Shown: one piece after another, positions 27,608 to 37,964 of the stretch
Layout of the letters: the number at the start of each line of letters is the position of its first letter
Numbering within the stretch: position 1 is the stretch's first letter
Assembly (NCBI RefSeq): GCF_003337565.1
Contig: NZ_QPJL01000009.1
Coordinates: forward strand, 62,001-126,000
DNA length: 64,000 nt
Source of the DNA: Paracoccus lutimaris
GTDB lineage: Bacteria; Pseudomonadota; Alphaproteobacteria; Rhodobacterales; Rhodobacteraceae
Direction: 5' to 3'
Notes under the pieces: generated by a model
Database searches by the model: none
What the model was told of the DNA's origin: nothing
The model's input: the letters and a program-made list of their open reading frames with translations, nothing else
Made by a program: the position numbers and the translations under genes

Positions 27608-28054
27608 ATGACTGACTTTCTGAGCCTTGCTTACCCTTGGGTGAAATCCTTGCATGTGATGGCGGTGATTTCCTGGATGGCAGGGCTGTTCTATCTGCCC
27701 AGATTGTTCGTCTATCACGCCGAACGCGGCCAGAATGGCGGCGAGCCGGCGCAATCCTTCCAGATCATGGAAGAAAAGCTGCTGCGCATGATCATGAACC
27801 CGGCCATGGTCGTGACATGGCTTGCGGGTCTGGCATTGGTCCTGACGCCCGGAGTCGTGGTCTGGAGCGATCTCTGGCCCTGGAGCAAGGCAGCGGGCGT
27901 GCTGGGCATGACCTGGTTTCACATGTGGCTGGCCGGGCAGCGCAAGGCCTTGGCGCGCGGGCAGGGGCTGACGGGGCGGCGCTATCGGATGATGAACGAA
28001 TTGCCGACGCTGCTTATGGTCGTGATCGTGGTTTCGGTGATCCTGCGGTTCTGA
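27608..28054 (+). CDS. hemJ: Protoporphyrinogen IX oxidase HemJ
   Basis: A 148-residue membrane protein of the HemJ (UPF0093) family that oxidises protoporphyrinogen IX to protoporphyrin IX. Conserved features are [27 protein letters not shown] split over residues 12-38 (with the functional His in KSLH), [13 protein letters not shown], [14 protein letters not shown] and the arginine- and glutamate-containing [14 protein letters not shown]. Four transmembrane segments are visible and the length is usual. The start at ATG 27608 avoids the long frame upstream that crosses the probable origin. Confidence 0.93.
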   Translation: MTDFLSLAYPWVKSLHVMAVISWMAGLFYLPRLFVYHAERGQNGGEPAQSFQIMEEKLLRMIMNPAMVVTWLAGLALVLTPGVVVWSDLWPWSKAAGVLGMTWFHMWLAGQRKALARGQGLTGRRYRMMNELPTLLMVVIVVSVILRF

Positions 28055-28104
28055 AAACCGGGCGGGAATTGACTCGCAGGGGAAAACTGCCTATGTCAGC
28101 CGCA

Positions 28105-28126
28105 CCCGCCGTCCGGCGGGAATTTT
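28105..28126 (+). terminator. Possible weak terminator after hemJ
   Basis: A short stem CCCGCC (28105-28110) with GGCGGG (28115-28120), GTCC loop, followed by AATTTT. It lies 50 bases after hemJ and before rho. Confidence 0.45.
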
Positions 28127-28187
28127 CCTGATACAGTTTCCCCACGCGCCCCGACCCTGTCGGCGTGCCGCGTCCATAGGGCCAAGT

Positions 28188-29459
28188 ATGACCGAAGAAC
28201 GCCTTAACCTGTCCGATCTGAAAGCCAAAAGCCCGGCCGACCTGCTCTCCATGGCCGAGGAATGGGAAATCGAGAACGCCTCGACCATGCGCAAGGGCGA
28301 GATGATGTTCTCGCTCTTGAAAGAACACGCCGAGGACGGCTGGGATATCGGCGGCGATGGCGTGCTTGAGGTGGTTCAGGACGGTTTCGGCTTTCTCCGC
28401 TCGCCCGAGGCGAACTATCTGCCCGGTCCCGACGACATCTATGTCAGCCCCGACATGATCCGCCAGCACAGCCTGCGCACCGGCGACACGGTCGAGGGCG
28501 TGATCCGCGCACCCGGCGAAAATGAGCGCTATTTCGCCTTGACCAAGGTCGAAAAGATCAATTTCGAGGACCCGGACAAGGCCCGTCATAAGGTCGCCTT
28601 TGACAACCTGACGCCGCTTTACCCCAATGAGCGGCTGAAAATGGAAATCGAGGATCCGACGATCAAGGACCGCTCGGCCCGGATCATCGATCTGGTCGCG
28701 CCGATCGGCAAAGGCCAGCGTTCGCTGATCGTGGCGCCGCCGCGCACCGGCAAGACGGTGCTTTTGCAAAACATCGCGCATTCGATCGAAAAGAACCATC
28801 CCGAATGCTATCTGATCGTTCTGCTGATTGACGAACGCCCGGAAGAGGTCACCGACATGCAGCGCTCGGTCAAGGGTGAGGTGATTTCCTCGACCTTTGA
28901 CGAACCGGCGAGCCGCCACGTCGCCGTGTCGGAAATGGTAATCGAAAAGGCCAAGCGTCTGGTCGAGCACAAACGAGATGTTGTGATCCTTCTTGATTCG
29001 ATCACAAGACTTGGTAGGGCCTTCAACACTGTGGTGCCCAGCTCGGGTAAGGTGCTGACGGGTGGTGTCGATGCCAATGCCTTGCAGCGTCCGAAGCGCT
29101 TCTTTGGTGCCGCGCGGAATATCGAAGAGGGTGGTTCGCTGACCATCATCGCTACGGCGCTGATCGATACCGGTTCGCGCATGGACGAGGTGATCTTTGA
29201 AGAATTCAAGGGCACCGGCAACAGCGAGATCGTGCTGGACCGCAAGGTCGCTGACAAGCGTGTCTTCCCGGCTATGGATATCCTGAAATCCGGCACCCGC
29301 AAGGAAGAGCTGCTGGTCGATGCCAAGGATCTGCAAAAGACCTATCTGCTGCGCCGCATCCTGAACCCGATGGGCACGACCGATGCGATCGAGTTCCTGA
29401 TCTCGAAGCTGAAGCAGACCAAGACCAATTCCGAGTTCTTCGATTCGATGAACGCCTGA
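28188..29459 (+). CDS. rho: Transcription termination factor Rho
   Basis: A 423-residue hexameric RNA helicase. The N-terminal part ([20 protein letters not shown]) and the RNA-binding cold-shock-like domain with GFGFLR near 65 are followed by the Walker A motif APPRTGKT at about 181-188, [16 protein letters not shown] (Walker B), [18 protein letters not shown] and the R-loop [11 protein letters not shown]. Full length. It is part of the conserved group that follows the origin in many alphaproteobacteria. Confidence 0.99.
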   Translation: MTEERLNLSDLKAKSPADLLSMAEEWEIENASTMRKGEMMFSLLKEHAEDGWDIGGDGVLEVVQDGFGFLRSPEANYLPGPDDIYVSPDMIRQHSLRTGDTVEGVIRAPGENERYFALTKVEKINFEDPDKARHKVAFDNLTPLYPNERLKMEIEDPTIKDRSARIIDLVAPIGKGQRSLIVAPPRTGKTVLLQNIAHSIEKNHPECYLIVLLIDERPEEVTDMQRSVKGEVISSTFDEPASRHVAVSEMVIEKAKRLVEHKRDVVILLDSITRLGRAFNTVVPSSGKVLTGGVDANALQRPKRFFGAARNIEEGGSLTIIATALIDTGSRMDEVIFEEFKGTGNSEIVLDRKVADKRVFPAMDILKSGTRKEELLVDAKDLQKTYLLRRILNPMGTTDAIEFLISKLKQTKTNSEFFDSMNA

Positions 29460-29475
29460 CGGCGCGGGGGATGCG

Positions 29476-30735
29476 GTGGACACGATCTTTGCCGAGGCTA
29501 CGCCCCCCGGCCGCGGGGGTGTTTCCGTCATTCGCCTGAGCGGATCCAGGGCGCGCAGCGCCCTGGAATCCCTAGCTGGTGTGATTTCTGAACCGCGCAA
29601 GGCCTATTTGCGTGCCTTGCGGGACGGCGATGACCTGATCGACCGTGCCTTGGTGATCTGGTTCCCGGAAGGGGGCAGCTATACCGGGGAAGAGGTGGCT
29701 GAGCTGCATCTGCATGGTGCTCCGGTCATTGCTAATCGTCTGACAGAAGCCTTGTTGGCACGCGGTTTGCGCCGTGCTGAAGCTGGGGAATTCACCCGCC
29801 GGGCTTTTTTGAACGGGCGCATGGATCTGGCTGAGGCCGAGGGTCTGGCCGATCTGCTTTCTGCCGAGACCGAGGCGCAGCGCAAGCTGGCAATGCGCGC
29901 GACAGAGGGGGAATTGGGTCGTAAATCTGACGCATTGCGGGCAAAGCTTGTCCGGGCCGGAGCCCTGGTTGAGGCCAGCATCGATTTCGCCGACGAAGAA
30001 GTTCCTGAAGACGTTCCCGACGAGGTCTTCGCACTGATTGAAGAGGTTCGTAGCGAAATTCTAGGTATGCTGGCCAGCTATCCGGCAACGGAGCGGCTGC
30101 GGCACGGCTATGAGGTCGCGATCATCGGCCCCCCAAATGCCGGAAAGTCCAGCCTTCTCAATCGGATCGGTCAGCGAGAGATCGCGCTGGTGACTAACAT
30201 CGCCGGCACGACACGCGATGTTCTTGAACTGCGGACTGACCTGCGCGGCCTTCCCGTGACATTCCTTGACACGGCCGGATTGCGCGATAGTGACGATCCC
30301 GTGGAATCCATGGGCATCCAACGCGCGCGGGAACGTGCGGAATCCGCCGATTTACGCATACATCTGGCTGAAAACGGCATGAGCGCCGAGCCGGTCAGGG
30401 ATGGTGATATCCTTGTCCGTTCCAAGGCGGATCTGATTTCCGGGTCGGGGATTTCCGTTTCGGCACGGACTGGGGAAGGGGTCGCCGAGCTTCTGGATAT
30501 GGTCTATGATCGCCTTCGTGTCCGGGCTGCCGATTCTGGTCTTGTCGGGCACAAAAGGCAGGCTGAGGCTTTGGTGCGGGCCGCGGCAGCGCTACAGGTG
30601 GATCGTCAGCTGCCACCGGAATTTCTTGCTGAATCCTTGCGTCAGGCGGCGCAATCTTTGGCGGTGATGGTGGGGCGGATTGGCGCCGAGGATTATCTGG
30701 ACGAGATCTTTGCCTCGTTCTGTATCGGGAAATAG
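29476..30735 (+). CDS. mnmE: tRNA uridine-5-carboxymethylaminomethyl modification GTPase
   Basis: A 419-residue dimeric GTPase that with MnmG modifies U34 of certain tRNAs. The N-terminal formyl-tetrahydrofolate-binding domain has [22 protein letters not shown], split at the start. The Ras-like domain has G1 GPPNAGKSS at 218-226, G2 IAGTTRD and G3 DTAGLR. The C-terminus is FCIGK with the conserved cysteine. The GTG at 29476 is used as start, 16 bases after rho. Codon use includes many A/T-ending codons, less biased than neighbouring genes. Confidence 0.97.
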   Translation: MDTIFAEATPPGRGGVSVIRLSGSRARSALESLAGVISEPRKAYLRALRDGDDLIDRALVIWFPEGGSYTGEEVAELHLHGAPVIANRLTEALLARGLRRAEAGEFTRRAFLNGRMDLAEAEGLADLLSAETEAQRKLAMRATEGELGRKSDALRAKLVRAGALVEASIDFADEEVPEDVPDEVFALIEEVRSEILGMLASYPATERLRHGYEVAIIGPPNAGKSSLLNRIGQREIALVTNIAGTTRDVLELRTDLRGLPVTFLDTAGLRDSDDPVESMGIQRARERAESADLRIHLAENGMSAEPVRDGDILVRSKADLISGSGISVSARTGEGVAELLDMVYDRLRVRAADSGLVGHKRQAEALVRAAAALQVDRQLPPEFLAESLRQAAQSLAVMVGRIGAEDYLDEIFASFCIGK

Positions 30736-30736
30736 G

Positions 30737-30750
30737 GTTTCACGTGAAAC
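30737..30750. promoter_or_regulatory. parS: parS centromere site 1 (overlaps mnmG start)
   Basis: GTTTCACGTGAAAC is a 14-base perfect palindrome that matches the core of the bacterial parS consensus TGTTTCACGTGAAACA. The GTG at its centre right (30744-30746) is also the mnmG start codon. ParB, encoded 3.2 kb downstream, is expected to bind here. Confidence 0.88.
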
Positions 30751-32603
30751 ATTACGACGTAATCGTGATTGGCGGAGGCCATGCTGGGCTTGAGGCCGCG
30801 ATGGCTTCGGCCCGCATGGGCGCGGAAACTGCGTTGATCACGCTGAATGCAGCTGATCTGGGCACGATGTCGTGCAATCCGGCTATTGGCGGGTTGGGCA
30901 AGGGTCATCTGGTGCGCGAAATCGATGCACTGGATGGCGTCATGGGGCGCCTTGCCGATAGCGCCGGCATTCAGTTTCGCCTGCTGAACCGGCGCAAAGG
31001 CCCTGCAGTACAGGGTCCGCGCGCACAAGCTGACCGCAACCTCTATCGCGCCGCTGCCCAAAGGGCAATGGCGGCGCAGCCGGGCATCACTCTGATTATC
31101 GGCGAAGCTGCAGAACTCCTGCAAGACCAGGGCCAGATCACAGGTTTGATCCTTGCGGACGGCGCGGAAATTGCGTCGCGCCAGATCATCCTGACAACTG
31201 GGACCTTTCTGAACGGGCTGATCCATATCGGAGAGGTCACGCGGCGGGCAGGGCGTTGGGGAAATGATGCCTCAGTCCGGCTGGCAGAGTCGTTGCGACC
31301 GCTAAACCTGCCGCTTGGACGTCTGAAAACTGGCACGCCGCCGCGCATCTTGCGAGCAAGCATCGACTGGGACGGCCTTGAGCAGCAGCCCGGTGATGAA
31401 CAGCCCGCGATGTTCTCATACCTGAATACAGGGCCCGAAGCCGCGCAGGTCAGCTGTGCGATCACCTATACGAACGCGGAAACCCACCGCATTATTCGCG
31501 ATAATCTGGGTCGTTCGGCAATGTATGGCGGCCGGATCGACGGCATCGGCCCGCGCTATTGTCCCTCGATCGAGGATAAGATTGTACGTTTTGCCGATAA
31601 GGAATCGCACCAGATTTTCCTTGAACCTGAAGGGCTTGACAGCGATCTGGTCTATCCGAATGGCATTTCGACGTCGCTTCCGGAAGACGTGCAACTGGAT
31701 TATGTGCGCTCCATCAGGGGCCTGGAGGAGGCGCAGATCATTCAACCTGGCTACGCGGTGGAATATGACTATGTCGATCCACGCGCGCTGACACCTGCGC
31801 TGGAGGTCAAGACATTGTCTGGGCTTTTCCTTGCCGGGCAGATCAATGGCACGACAGGATATGAAGAGGCAGCTGCGCAGGGGCTTGTCGCTGGTCTGAA
31901 CGCCGCATTGCGTGCGCAGGGTAGGGCGGCGGTCCATTTCAGCCGCTCGCAAAGCTATATCGGTGTGATGATCGACGATCTGATTACGCGCGGGGTAAGC
32001 GAGCCTTATCGGATGTTTACCTCGCGCGCCGAGTTCCGGCTGTCGTTGCGCGCTGACAATGCAGATCAACGCCTGACTCCCTTTGGTATTGAATTGGGAT
32101 GCATTGGGACACAGCGAGTTGAAGCCTTTGCAGACAAGATGCGAAAGTATCACGCCGCCCGAGATCGGGCCGAGACAACGAGCTTCACTCCGCGTGAACT
32201 TGAGCGTGTCGGCATTGACGTTCGGCAGGACGGAACCCGCCGCAGTCTGTTCGCGCTTTTGGCACAGCAGGATATTTCCCGCGAAACAGTGCTGTCCTTG
32301 GATGAGGTTCTGGCCGGGTTTGATGCAGAAACCATCAATCAGTTGTCTATCGATGCGCTCTATCATCAATATACAGATCGCCAGTCGAAGGATGCCGAGT
32401 TGCTGCGCAAGGAAGAGGCCGTCGCGATCCCAGCGGATTTCGATTATGGCGCGCTGTCCGGACTGTCTAACGAGCTGAAATCCAAGCTTAACCAGCATCG
32501 TCCGGCGACCATAGCGGCGGCCTCGGTTATCGAAGGCATGACTCCGGCGGCGCTGACACTGCTTCTTGCGATGATCCGCGCCGGAAAGCGCCGCTCAGCA
32601 TGA
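30744..32603 (+). CDS. mnmG: tRNA uridine-5-carboxymethylaminomethyl modification enzyme MnmG
   Basis: A 619-residue FAD enzyme that forms the cmnm5U modification at tRNA U34 with MnmE. The start region [20 protein letters not shown] is the FAD-binding Rossmann motif, followed by [25 protein letters not shown] in two parts, the signature [10 protein letters not shown], and [15 protein letters not shown] in the C-terminal part. The GTG start lies within the parS palindrome; the spacing from the mnmE stop is eight bases. It overlaps rsmG by four bases. Confidence 0.98.
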   Translation: MKHYDVIVIGGGHAGLEAAMASARMGAETALITLNAADLGTMSCNPAIGGLGKGHLVREIDALDGVMGRLADSAGIQFRLLNRRKGPAVQGPRAQADRNLYRAAAQRAMAAQPGITLIIGEAAELLQDQGQITGLILADGAEIASRQIILTTGTFLNGLIHIGEVTRRAGRWGNDASVRLAESLRPLNLPLGRLKTGTPPRILRASIDWDGLEQQPGDEQPAMFSYLNTGPEAAQVSCAITYTNAETHRIIRDNLGRSAMYGGRIDGIGPRYCPSIEDKIVRFADKESHQIFLEPEGLDSDLVYPNGISTSLPEDVQLDYVRSIRGLEEAQIIQPGYAVEYDYVDPRALTPALEVKTLSGLFLAGQINGTTGYEEAAAQGLVAGLNAALRAQGRAAVHFSRSQSYIGVMIDDLITRGVSEPYRMFTSRAEFRLSLRADNADQRLTPFGIELGCIGTQRVEAFADKMRKYHAARDRAETTSFTPRELERVGIDVRQDGTRRSLFALLAQQDISRETVLSLDEVLAGFDAETINQLSIDALYHQYTDRQSKDAELLRKEEAVAIPADFDYGALSGLSNELKSKLNQHRPATIAAASVIEGMTPAALTLLLAMIRAGKRRSA

Positions 32604-33184
32604 GCGATGTTTCACGTGAAACAGAGGCGCTAGCCGGCTATGCCGCGCTGTTGCGCAAATGGAACCCGGCCATAAACTTGGTCTCGCCCACCACGCTGGA
32701 CGAAATCGAATCGCGCCATATCGCCGACAGTCGGGCGCTGGTTGATCTTGCCGCCGATGCAACCGGCAGCTGGGTTGATTTGGGTAGCGGAGGGGGGTTT
32801 CCGGGTCTTGTCGTGGCGATCTGCCGTCCCGATCTGAGTGTTTCGTTGATCGAAAGCGACCAGCGCAAGGCAAGCTTCCTGCGTTCAGTGATTCGAGAGA
32901 TGTCGCTGAAGAATGCCACGGTGATCGCGAAGCGGATCGAGGCTGTGGATCGGCTGGATGCCGCAAATGTCAGCGCCCGCGCGCTTGCCTCGCTTCCGCA
33001 GCTCATGGCATATGTTGAACGACATCTTAATGCGGCTGGAAGGGCGTGGCTGATGAAAGGCCGGAACTGGCAGAATGAAGTTGCCGAGGCCCGTCGCGAT
33101 TGGTCCTTCGACCTCAAAGCGCATCCCAGCAACACTGATTCCGACGCGGCTGTTCTGGAAATTACGGGGATTACTCATGTCTGA
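32600..33184 (+). CDS. rsmG: 16S rRNA (guanine(527)-N(7))-methyltransferase
   Basis: A 194-residue SAM-dependent methyltransferase that modifies G527 of 16S rRNA. Motifs are [24 protein letters not shown] in two parts, the SAM loop [17 protein letters not shown] at about 55-71, and [13 protein letters not shown]. Codons 4-8 (V-S-R-E-T) are encoded by a perfect parS site. The gene overlaps mnmG by four bases and parA by eight, so the mnmG-rsmG-parA-parB genes are likely one transcript. Confidence 0.96.
   Translation: MSDVSRETEALAGYAALLRKWNPAINLVSPTTLDEIESRHIADSRALVDLAADATGSWVDLGSGGGFPGLVVAICRPDLSVSLIESDQRKASFLRSVIREMSLKNATVIAKRIEAVDRLDAANVSARALASLPQLMAYVERHLNAAGRAWLMKGRNWQNEVAEARRDWSFDLKAHPSNTDSDAAVLEITGITHV
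32608..32623. promoter_or_regulatory. parS: parS centromere site 2 (inside rsmG codons 4-8)
   Basis: TGTTTCACGTGAAACA is a perfect 16-base match to the bacterial parS consensus. It is read through as the peptide VSRET of RsmG, a coding use of parS also known in other bacteria. It lies 1.87 kb from site 1 and 1.3 kb before parB. Confidence 0.95.
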
Positions 33185-33953
33185 GACAAGGATCATTGCC
33201 GTCGCCAACCAGAAAGGCGGGGTCGGAAAGACCACGACAGCCATCAATCTGGGTGCGGCGCTTGCCGAGGAGGGACATAAGGTTGTTGTCATCGACTTGG
33301 ATCCGCAGGGAAATGCCTCGACCGGCCTAGGTGTGCCGCCCGAAGCGCGCAAGCTGACGTCGTATGACCTTCTTGCCGGCGATCAAGGGTTGATGGAATC
33401 TCTGCAAGACACGGCAATTGCCAATCTGCGCATCGTGCCGTCGAACAGTGATCTGTCCTCGGCCGATTTTCAATTGGCCAATCGGCCTGGCCGAACCCAG
33501 CTTTTGCGCCGCAAGCTCGCCGATCAGACGGCCATCGATTATATCCTGATCGACTGCCCGCCGGCGCTTGGTCTGCTGACGCTGAATGCGATGGTGGCGG
33601 CAGATAGCGTGTTGGTGCCCTTGCAAGCTGAATTCTATGCCCTTGAGGGACTTTCACAGCTTTTGATGACCGTGCGGGAAGTGCGGCAAAGCGCAAACCC
33701 GGATCTGCGTATCGAGGGTGTGCTGCTGACCATGGCTGACAATCGCAATAATCTGTCGCAGCAGGTCGAGGCAGACGCCCGCAACACCTTGTCCGGATTG
33801 GTTTATCGCACCGTCATTCCGCGAAATGTCCGCCTGTCCGAGGCGCCGTCGCATGCCATGCCGGTGCTGCAATACGATTCGAATTCCAAGGGCAGCGCCG
33901 CATATCGCGAACTGGCGAAAGAGTTCCTTTCGCGTCAATCCGTGGCCGCGTAG
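33177..33953 (+). CDS. parA: Chromosome partitioning ATPase ParA
   Basis: A 258-residue Walker-type ATPase that drives segregation of the origin region together with ParB bound at parS. The deviant Walker A motif KGGVGKTTT is at 13-21 with the signature Lys13, followed by VVVIDLDPQGNAS and DYILIDCPPALGLLTLNA. Full length for a chromosomal ParA/Soj. The ATG at 33177 overlaps the rsmG end; a longer in-frame start upstream lies inside rsmG and is rejected. Confidence 0.97.
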   Translation: MSETRIIAVANQKGGVGKTTTAINLGAALAEEGHKVVVIDLDPQGNASTGLGVPPEARKLTSYDLLAGDQGLMESLQDTAIANLRIVPSNSDLSSADFQLANRPGRTQLLRRKLADQTAIDYILIDCPPALGLLTLNAMVAADSVLVPLQAEFYALEGLSQLLMTVREVRQSANPDLRIEGVLLTMADNRNNLSQQVEADARNTLSGLVYRTVIPRNVRLSEAPSHAMPVLQYDSNSKGSAAYRELAKEFLSRQSVAA

Positions 33954-33962
33954 GGGGGAAAC

Positions 33963-34838
33963 ATGTCTGACAATAAACTGGAAAAACGCGGTCTGGGTCG
34001 TGGCCTTTCGGCGCTTATGGCGGATGTGGATCTGATCCCCTCGGAACGCCCCGCGCCGCGCCAGATCCTGCCGGTCGAGCAGTTGACCCCGAATCCCGAT
34101 CAGCCGCGCCGGCATTTCGCCCCCGAGGCGTTGCAAGAGCTGGCCGATTCGCTCAAGGGTCGGGGCATGCTGCAGCCGCTGATCGTGCGCCCGCACCCCA
34201 GCGATCGCGGCCTTTACCAGATCGTCGCCGGCGAACGCCGCTGGCGCGCGGCACAGATCGCGCAGTTGCACGAAGTTCCGGTCATCGTTCGCGAGCTCAG
34301 CGACACCGAGGTGCTGGAAGTTGCGATTGTTGAAAACATCCAGCGCGCCGACCTGAATGCGATCGAGGAGGCCGCCTCATATCGTCAGCTGATGGACCGT
34401 TTCGGCCATACGCAGGAAAGGCTTGCCGATGCGCTGAACAAAAGCCGCAGCCATATTGCCAACCTTCTGCGGCTTCTGAACCTGCCCGAACAGGTTCAGG
34501 CCTGGTTGAAAGAGGGCAAGCTGACCGCTGGCCATGCACGGGCACTGATCACCGTCCCGAATGCTGTCGAACTGGCGCGCAAAGTCATCGAAAAGAACCT
34601 GTCGGTGCGCGAGACCGAGGAACTGGTGCGCCGTCTGGCCGAGCCCAAGACCGCGAAACCGGCAAAGCCGCGCACCGAAAAGGATGCCGATACCCGCGCG
34701 CTCGAGGGAGATCTGACTGCCCATCTCAAGATGAAAGTGGCGATCAATCATGCCGGGCAGGATGGCGGACAGCTGGTCGTGACCTATCGCGATCTGGATC
34801 AGCTTGATCGGTTGTGCAGCATTCTTGCCGGGAATTGA
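33963..34838 (+). CDS. parB: Chromosome partitioning protein ParB
   Basis: A 291-residue CTPase clamp that loads at parS. The N-terminus KRGLGRGLSALMADV is the usual ParA-interacting arginine-rich segment. The box motif GERRWRAAQIAQ lies at about 90 (the CTP-binding GERRxRA), then IVENIQRADLNAIEEA, and the helix-turn-helix TQERLADALNKSRSHIANLLRLL in two parts. The C-terminal dimerisation domain ends LDQLDRLCSIL. A ribosome binding site AGGGGGGAAAC precedes the ATG. Confidence 0.97.
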   Translation: MSDNKLEKRGLGRGLSALMADVDLIPSERPAPRQILPVEQLTPNPDQPRRHFAPEALQELADSLKGRGMLQPLIVRPHPSDRGLYQIVAGERRWRAAQIAQLHEVPVIVRELSDTEVLEVAIVENIQRADLNAIEEAASYRQLMDRFGHTQERLADALNKSRSHIANLLRLLNLPEQVQAWLKEGKLTAGHARALITVPNAVELARKVIEKNLSVRETEELVRRLAEPKTAKPAKPRTEKDADTRALEGDLTAHLKMKVAINHAGQDGGQLVVTYRDLDQLDRLCSILAGN

Positions 34839-34909
34839 TCGCAATATCTGGTGGAAGCAGATCTACAGACCACCATAATTAGTAGAATGCCCATCCATCA
34901 GCCAAAGAA

Positions 34910-34934
34910 AAACCCCGGAGAATTTCCGGGGTTT
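34910..34934. terminator. Bidirectional terminator between parB and grpE
   Basis: A ten-base-pair stem AAACCCCGGA (34910-34919) with TCCGGGGTTT (34925-34934), A-rich before and T-rich (TTTCTTC) after. It lies between the convergent parB and grpE genes and can serve both. Confidence 0.85.
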
Positions 34935-34961
34935 CTTCATATCCAGACCAGTTCTTGCTGG

Positions 34962-35507
34962 TCAGCTTGCCGGCATCGAGCTGACACCGACTTTGGCCGG
35001 GCGCAGCAGCCGGTCATGCAGCATGAACCCATTGTCCATCACCTGAATGATGCTGCCGGCGACGGTGCCGGGGACGGGGGCCTCGAACATCGCCTCATGG
35101 CGCTGGGGGTCGAATTTCTCGCCCAGTTCGGGGGTGATGACGGTGATGCCGTGCTTGGTAAAGACGTTCTTCAGCTCGCGCAGGGTCAGCTCGACCCCCT
35201 CGATCAGGGCTGCGGCGGCGGCGCGCTGGTCGTCGCCGGCACTGTCCAGCGCCCGGCTCAGCGCGTCATAGACCGGCAGCAGATCGCGGGCCAGGCGCGA
35301 GCCGCCATATTGCTCGGCGTCGCGGCGGTCCTTGTCGGCACGCTTGCGGGCGTTCTCGGCATCGGCCAGCGCGCGCATGAAGCGGTCGCGATACTCGTCC
35401 CGCTCGGCGATGATGGCTTCGATCTCGGGCGAGGCGGCGTCATCCGCCAGCGGATCAATGAATTCCTCGTCGTCCAGCGGGCTGCCGCTCGGGTTATTCC
35501 TGGTCAT
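34962..35507 (-). CDS. grpE: Nucleotide exchange factor GrpE
   Basis: A 181-residue DnaK co-chaperone that speeds ADP release. A long N-terminal helix (residues about 25-75, ERDEYRDRFMRALADAENARK) is followed by the conserved DLLPVYDALSRAL and the C-terminal beta domain with FDPQRHEAMFEAPVPG and VMDNGFMLHDRLLRPAKVGV. Acidic N-terminus as usual. It lies five bases downstream of hrcA in the same direction, the common hrcA-grpE order. No CIRCE element is visible upstream. Confidence 0.96.
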   Translation of the reverse strand: MTRNNPSGSPLDDEEFIDPLADDAASPEIEAIIAERDEYRDRFMRALADAENARKRADKDRRDAEQYGGSRLARDLLPVYDALSRALDSAGDDQRAAAAALIEGVELTLRELKNVFTKHGITVITPELGEKFDPQRHEAMFEAPVPGTVAGSIIQVMDNGFMLHDRLLRPAKVGVSSMPAS

Positions 35508-35511
35508 GTCC

Positions 35512-36564
35512 TCATCCTTTCCGGCCGGAGATCATCCGGCCGACCAGCTGCGCGGTGTAATCGACAATCGGCACGATGCGCCCGTAATTGAGCCGCGTCG
35601 GACCAATGACGCCAACCGCGCCTACAATCTTTCGGTCGGCATTCATATAGGGTGAAACCACCAGAGAGGAACCCGAAAGTGAAAAAAGCTTATTCTCGGA
35701 CCCGATGAAAATCCGTACGCCTTCGCCTTGCTCGGTCAGTTCCAGAAACTCCGCGATATCGCGCTTGCGCTCAAGATCGTCAAACAGCGTGCGGATACGG
35801 TCCAGATCGGCCAGCTCATCCGCCAGCAGATTGGCGCGGCCGCGAACGATCAGCCGGTCGTTCGATTCGCCATCCCACATTGCCAGACCCGAGGCGATCA
35901 GCGCTGCCGCCACATCATCCAGCTGACGGCGCGCGGCGCGGACCTCATGGCTGATGCGCCCCCGCAGATCGGCCAGGGTGCGCCCCTCGGCCATGGCGTT
36001 CAGGAAATTCGCCGCCTCGCGCATGGAGCTGGCGGTATGGCCGGGGGGCGGGGTAAAGACCCGGTTCTCAACCCGGCCATCGGCAAAGACCAGCACCACC
36101 AGCGCGCGGTCGGGGGCAAGGCCGACGAATTCGATATGGCGCAGCGGCGCCTCTTGCTTGGGCATCAATACCAGCGAGGCGCCATGCGTCAGCGCCGACA
36201 GCGCCGTGCTGACCCGGTCCATCATTGCGCCGGTATCGCCGCTGTCCCGGCCCAGCGTCTCGTCGATCATCTCGCGGTCAGTGGCGGAAACCGGCCCGGC
36301 CTCCATTAGCCCGTCCACGAACAGCCGCAGTCCCAGCTGCGTCGGCATCCGCCCGGCCGAGACATGCGGGTGATCCAGCAGGCCCAGATGTTCAAGATCC
36401 TGCATGACGTTGCGGATGGTGGCGGCGCTGACCTTTTCGGTCATGTCACGGGTCAGGGTGCGCGAGCCGACCGGCTCACCCGTGGACAGATAGGCCTCGA
36501 CCACGCGGCGAAACACCTCGCGTGAGCGGTCGTTCAGATCGGAAAGCTGGGCGTTCTCGGACAT
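35512..36564 (-). CDS. hrcA: Heat-inducible transcription repressor HrcA
   Basis: A 350-residue repressor that binds CIRCE inverted repeats at chaperone genes. The N-terminal winged helix has REVFRRVVEAYLSTGEPVGSRTL in two parts and SAATIRNVMQDLEHLGLL. The C-terminal part ends VGVIGPTRLNYGRIVPIVDYTA, the family signature. ATG 36564 is chosen because homology begins with LNDRSREVFRR; an upstream in-frame start adds 21 basic residues. It is divergent from rph. Confidence 0.95.
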   Translation of the reverse strand: MSENAQLSDLNDRSREVFRRVVEAYLSTGEPVGSRTLTRDMTEKVSAATIRNVMQDLEHLGLLDHPHVSAGRMPTQLGLRLFVDGLMEAGPVSATDREMIDETLGRDSGDTGAMMDRVSTALSALTHGASLVLMPKQEAPLRHIEFVGLAPDRALVVLVFADGRVENRVFTPPPGHTASSMREAANFLNAMAEGRTLADLRGRISHEVRAARRQLDDVAAALIASGLAMWDGESNDRLIVRGRANLLADELADLDRIRTLFDDLERKRDIAEFLELTEQGEGVRIFIGSENKLFSLSGSSLVVSPYMNADRKIVGAVGVIGPTRLNYGRIVPIVDYTAQLVGRMISGRKG

Positions 36565-36645
36565 CGGCGCTCGTGCGGGCACTCTCGGGTTGCGAAAAGG
36601 GGTCTTGCACCTGTATCTGGACGGCAAAACCCCGGAAAGGAATGA

Positions 36646-37362
36646 ATGATGCGCCCCTCTGGCCGGAATTTAAGTGATATGCGCCCGATTTCAATCGAAA
36701 CGGGCGTGATGCGCCATGCCGAGGGCTCTTGCCTGATCGTTTGTGGCGATACCCGCGTGCTGTGCTCGGCCACCATCGAGGACAAGGCGCCGCCCTTTCT
36801 GAAAGGCTCGGGGCAGGGCTGGGTGACGGCGGAATACGGCATGCTGCCCCGCGCCACCAACACCCGCAACCGGCGCGAGGCTGCGGCGGGCAAGCAATCG
36901 GGCCGCACGCAGGAAATCCAGCGCCTGATCGGCCGTGCGCTGCGCGCCGGCGTCGATCGCCGCGCTCTGGGCGAACGTCAGATCGTCGTCGATTGCGACG
37001 TGATCCAGGCCGATGGCGGCACCCGCTGCGCCTCGATCACCGGCGGCTGGGTCGCGCTGCGCCTGGCGGTGAACAAGCTCTTGAAGGCCGGGATCATCAG
37101 CACCGACCCGATCATGGACCATGTCGCTGCGGTCTCCTGCGGCATCTATGCCGGCCAGCCGGTGCTGGATCTGGACTATGCCGAGGATAGCGAGGCCGGC
37201 ACCGACGGCAATTTCATCATGACCGGTGCGGGCCGCCTGATTGAGGTGCAGATGTCGGCCGAAGGTGCGACCTTCTCGCGCGCCGAGATGAACCAGCTTC
37301 TGGATCTGGCCGAGGGCGGGATCGCCGAGCTGGTCCGCGCCCAGAAAGCCGCCACCACATGA
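36646..37362 (+). CDS. rph: Ribonuclease PH
   Basis: A 238-residue phosphorolytic exoribonuclease that trims tRNA 3' ends. Motifs are [46 protein letters not shown], and [18 protein letters not shown], all typical. Two in-frame ATGs at 36646 and 36649 follow GGAAAGGA and either may be used. Its stop overlaps rdgB by four bases; rph-rdgB is a frequent pair. Confidence 0.97.
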   Translation: MMRPSGRNLSDMRPISIETGVMRHAEGSCLIVCGDTRVLCSATIEDKAPPFLKGSGQGWVTAEYGMLPRATNTRNRREAAAGKQSGRTQEIQRLIGRALRAGVDRRALGERQIVVDCDVIQADGGTRCASITGGWVALRLAVNKLLKAGIISTDPIMDHVAAVSCGIYAGQPVLDLDYAEDSEAGTDGNFIMTGAGRLIEVQMSAEGATFSRAEMNQLLDLAEGGIAELVRAQKAATT

Positions 37363-37964
37363 GGAAGTTCACCGAAAGGCGGCTGCTGGTTGCCACGCAT
37401 AACGCCGGCAAACTTGATGAGATTCGCGCGATGCTGGCGCCCCATGGCATCGAGGTCACTTCGGCTGGCGAAATGGGCCTGCCCGAGCCGGTCGAGACCG
37501 AAGACAGCTTTATCGGCAATGCCCGCATCAAGGCCCGCGCCGCCATGCTGGCGACCGGGCTGCCGGTGCTGGCCGATGATAGCGGCATTACCGTGGACGG
37601 GCTGGACGGCGCGCCCGGCGTCTATACCGCCGACTGGGCGGAAACGCCGAATGGCCGCGATTTCATGCAGGCCATGACCCGCACCTGGTCCGAACTGGAG
37701 GCGCGCAATGCGCCCGAGCCCCGCACCGCCCAGTTCCGCGCCACGCTGATCCTGATGTGGCCCGACGGGCATGAGGAAATCTTCGAAGGGGTCGCGCCGG
37801 GCCATCTGGTCTGGCCGCCGCGCGGGGCGCTGGGTCACGGCTATGACCCGATCTTTGTTCCCGAAGGCCATGACGTGACCTATGCCCAGATGCAGCCTTC
37901 GCAAAAGAATGCGATCAGCCATCGCGCCCGCGCCTTTCAAAAGCTTGAGGCCGCCTTTGCGTAG
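37359..37964 (+). CDS. rdgB: XTP/dITP pyrophosphatase RdgB
   Basis: A 201-residue HAM1/RdgB nucleotidase that removes non-canonical purine triphosphates from the pool. The N-terminal substrate loop [19 protein letters not shown] and the central [21 protein letters not shown] (split) are signatures, and the C-terminus has [19 protein letters not shown] and [14 protein letters not shown]. Translationally coupled to rph by an ATGA overlap. Confidence 0.96.
   Translation: MRKFTERRLLVATHNAGKLDEIRAMLAPHGIEVTSAGEMGLPEPVETEDSFIGNARIKARAAMLATGLPVLADDSGITVDGLDGAPGVYTADWAETPNGRDFMQAMTRTWSELEARNAPEPRTAQFRATLILMWPDGHEEIFEGVAPGHLVWPPRGALGHGYDPIFVPEGHDVTYAQMQPSQKNAISHRARAFQKLEAAFA

Noticed and set aside
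36565..36645. Possible CIRCE operator between hrcA and rph
   Set aside because: Only one GCACTC-like half is seen; the nine-base-spaced inverted repeat is missing.
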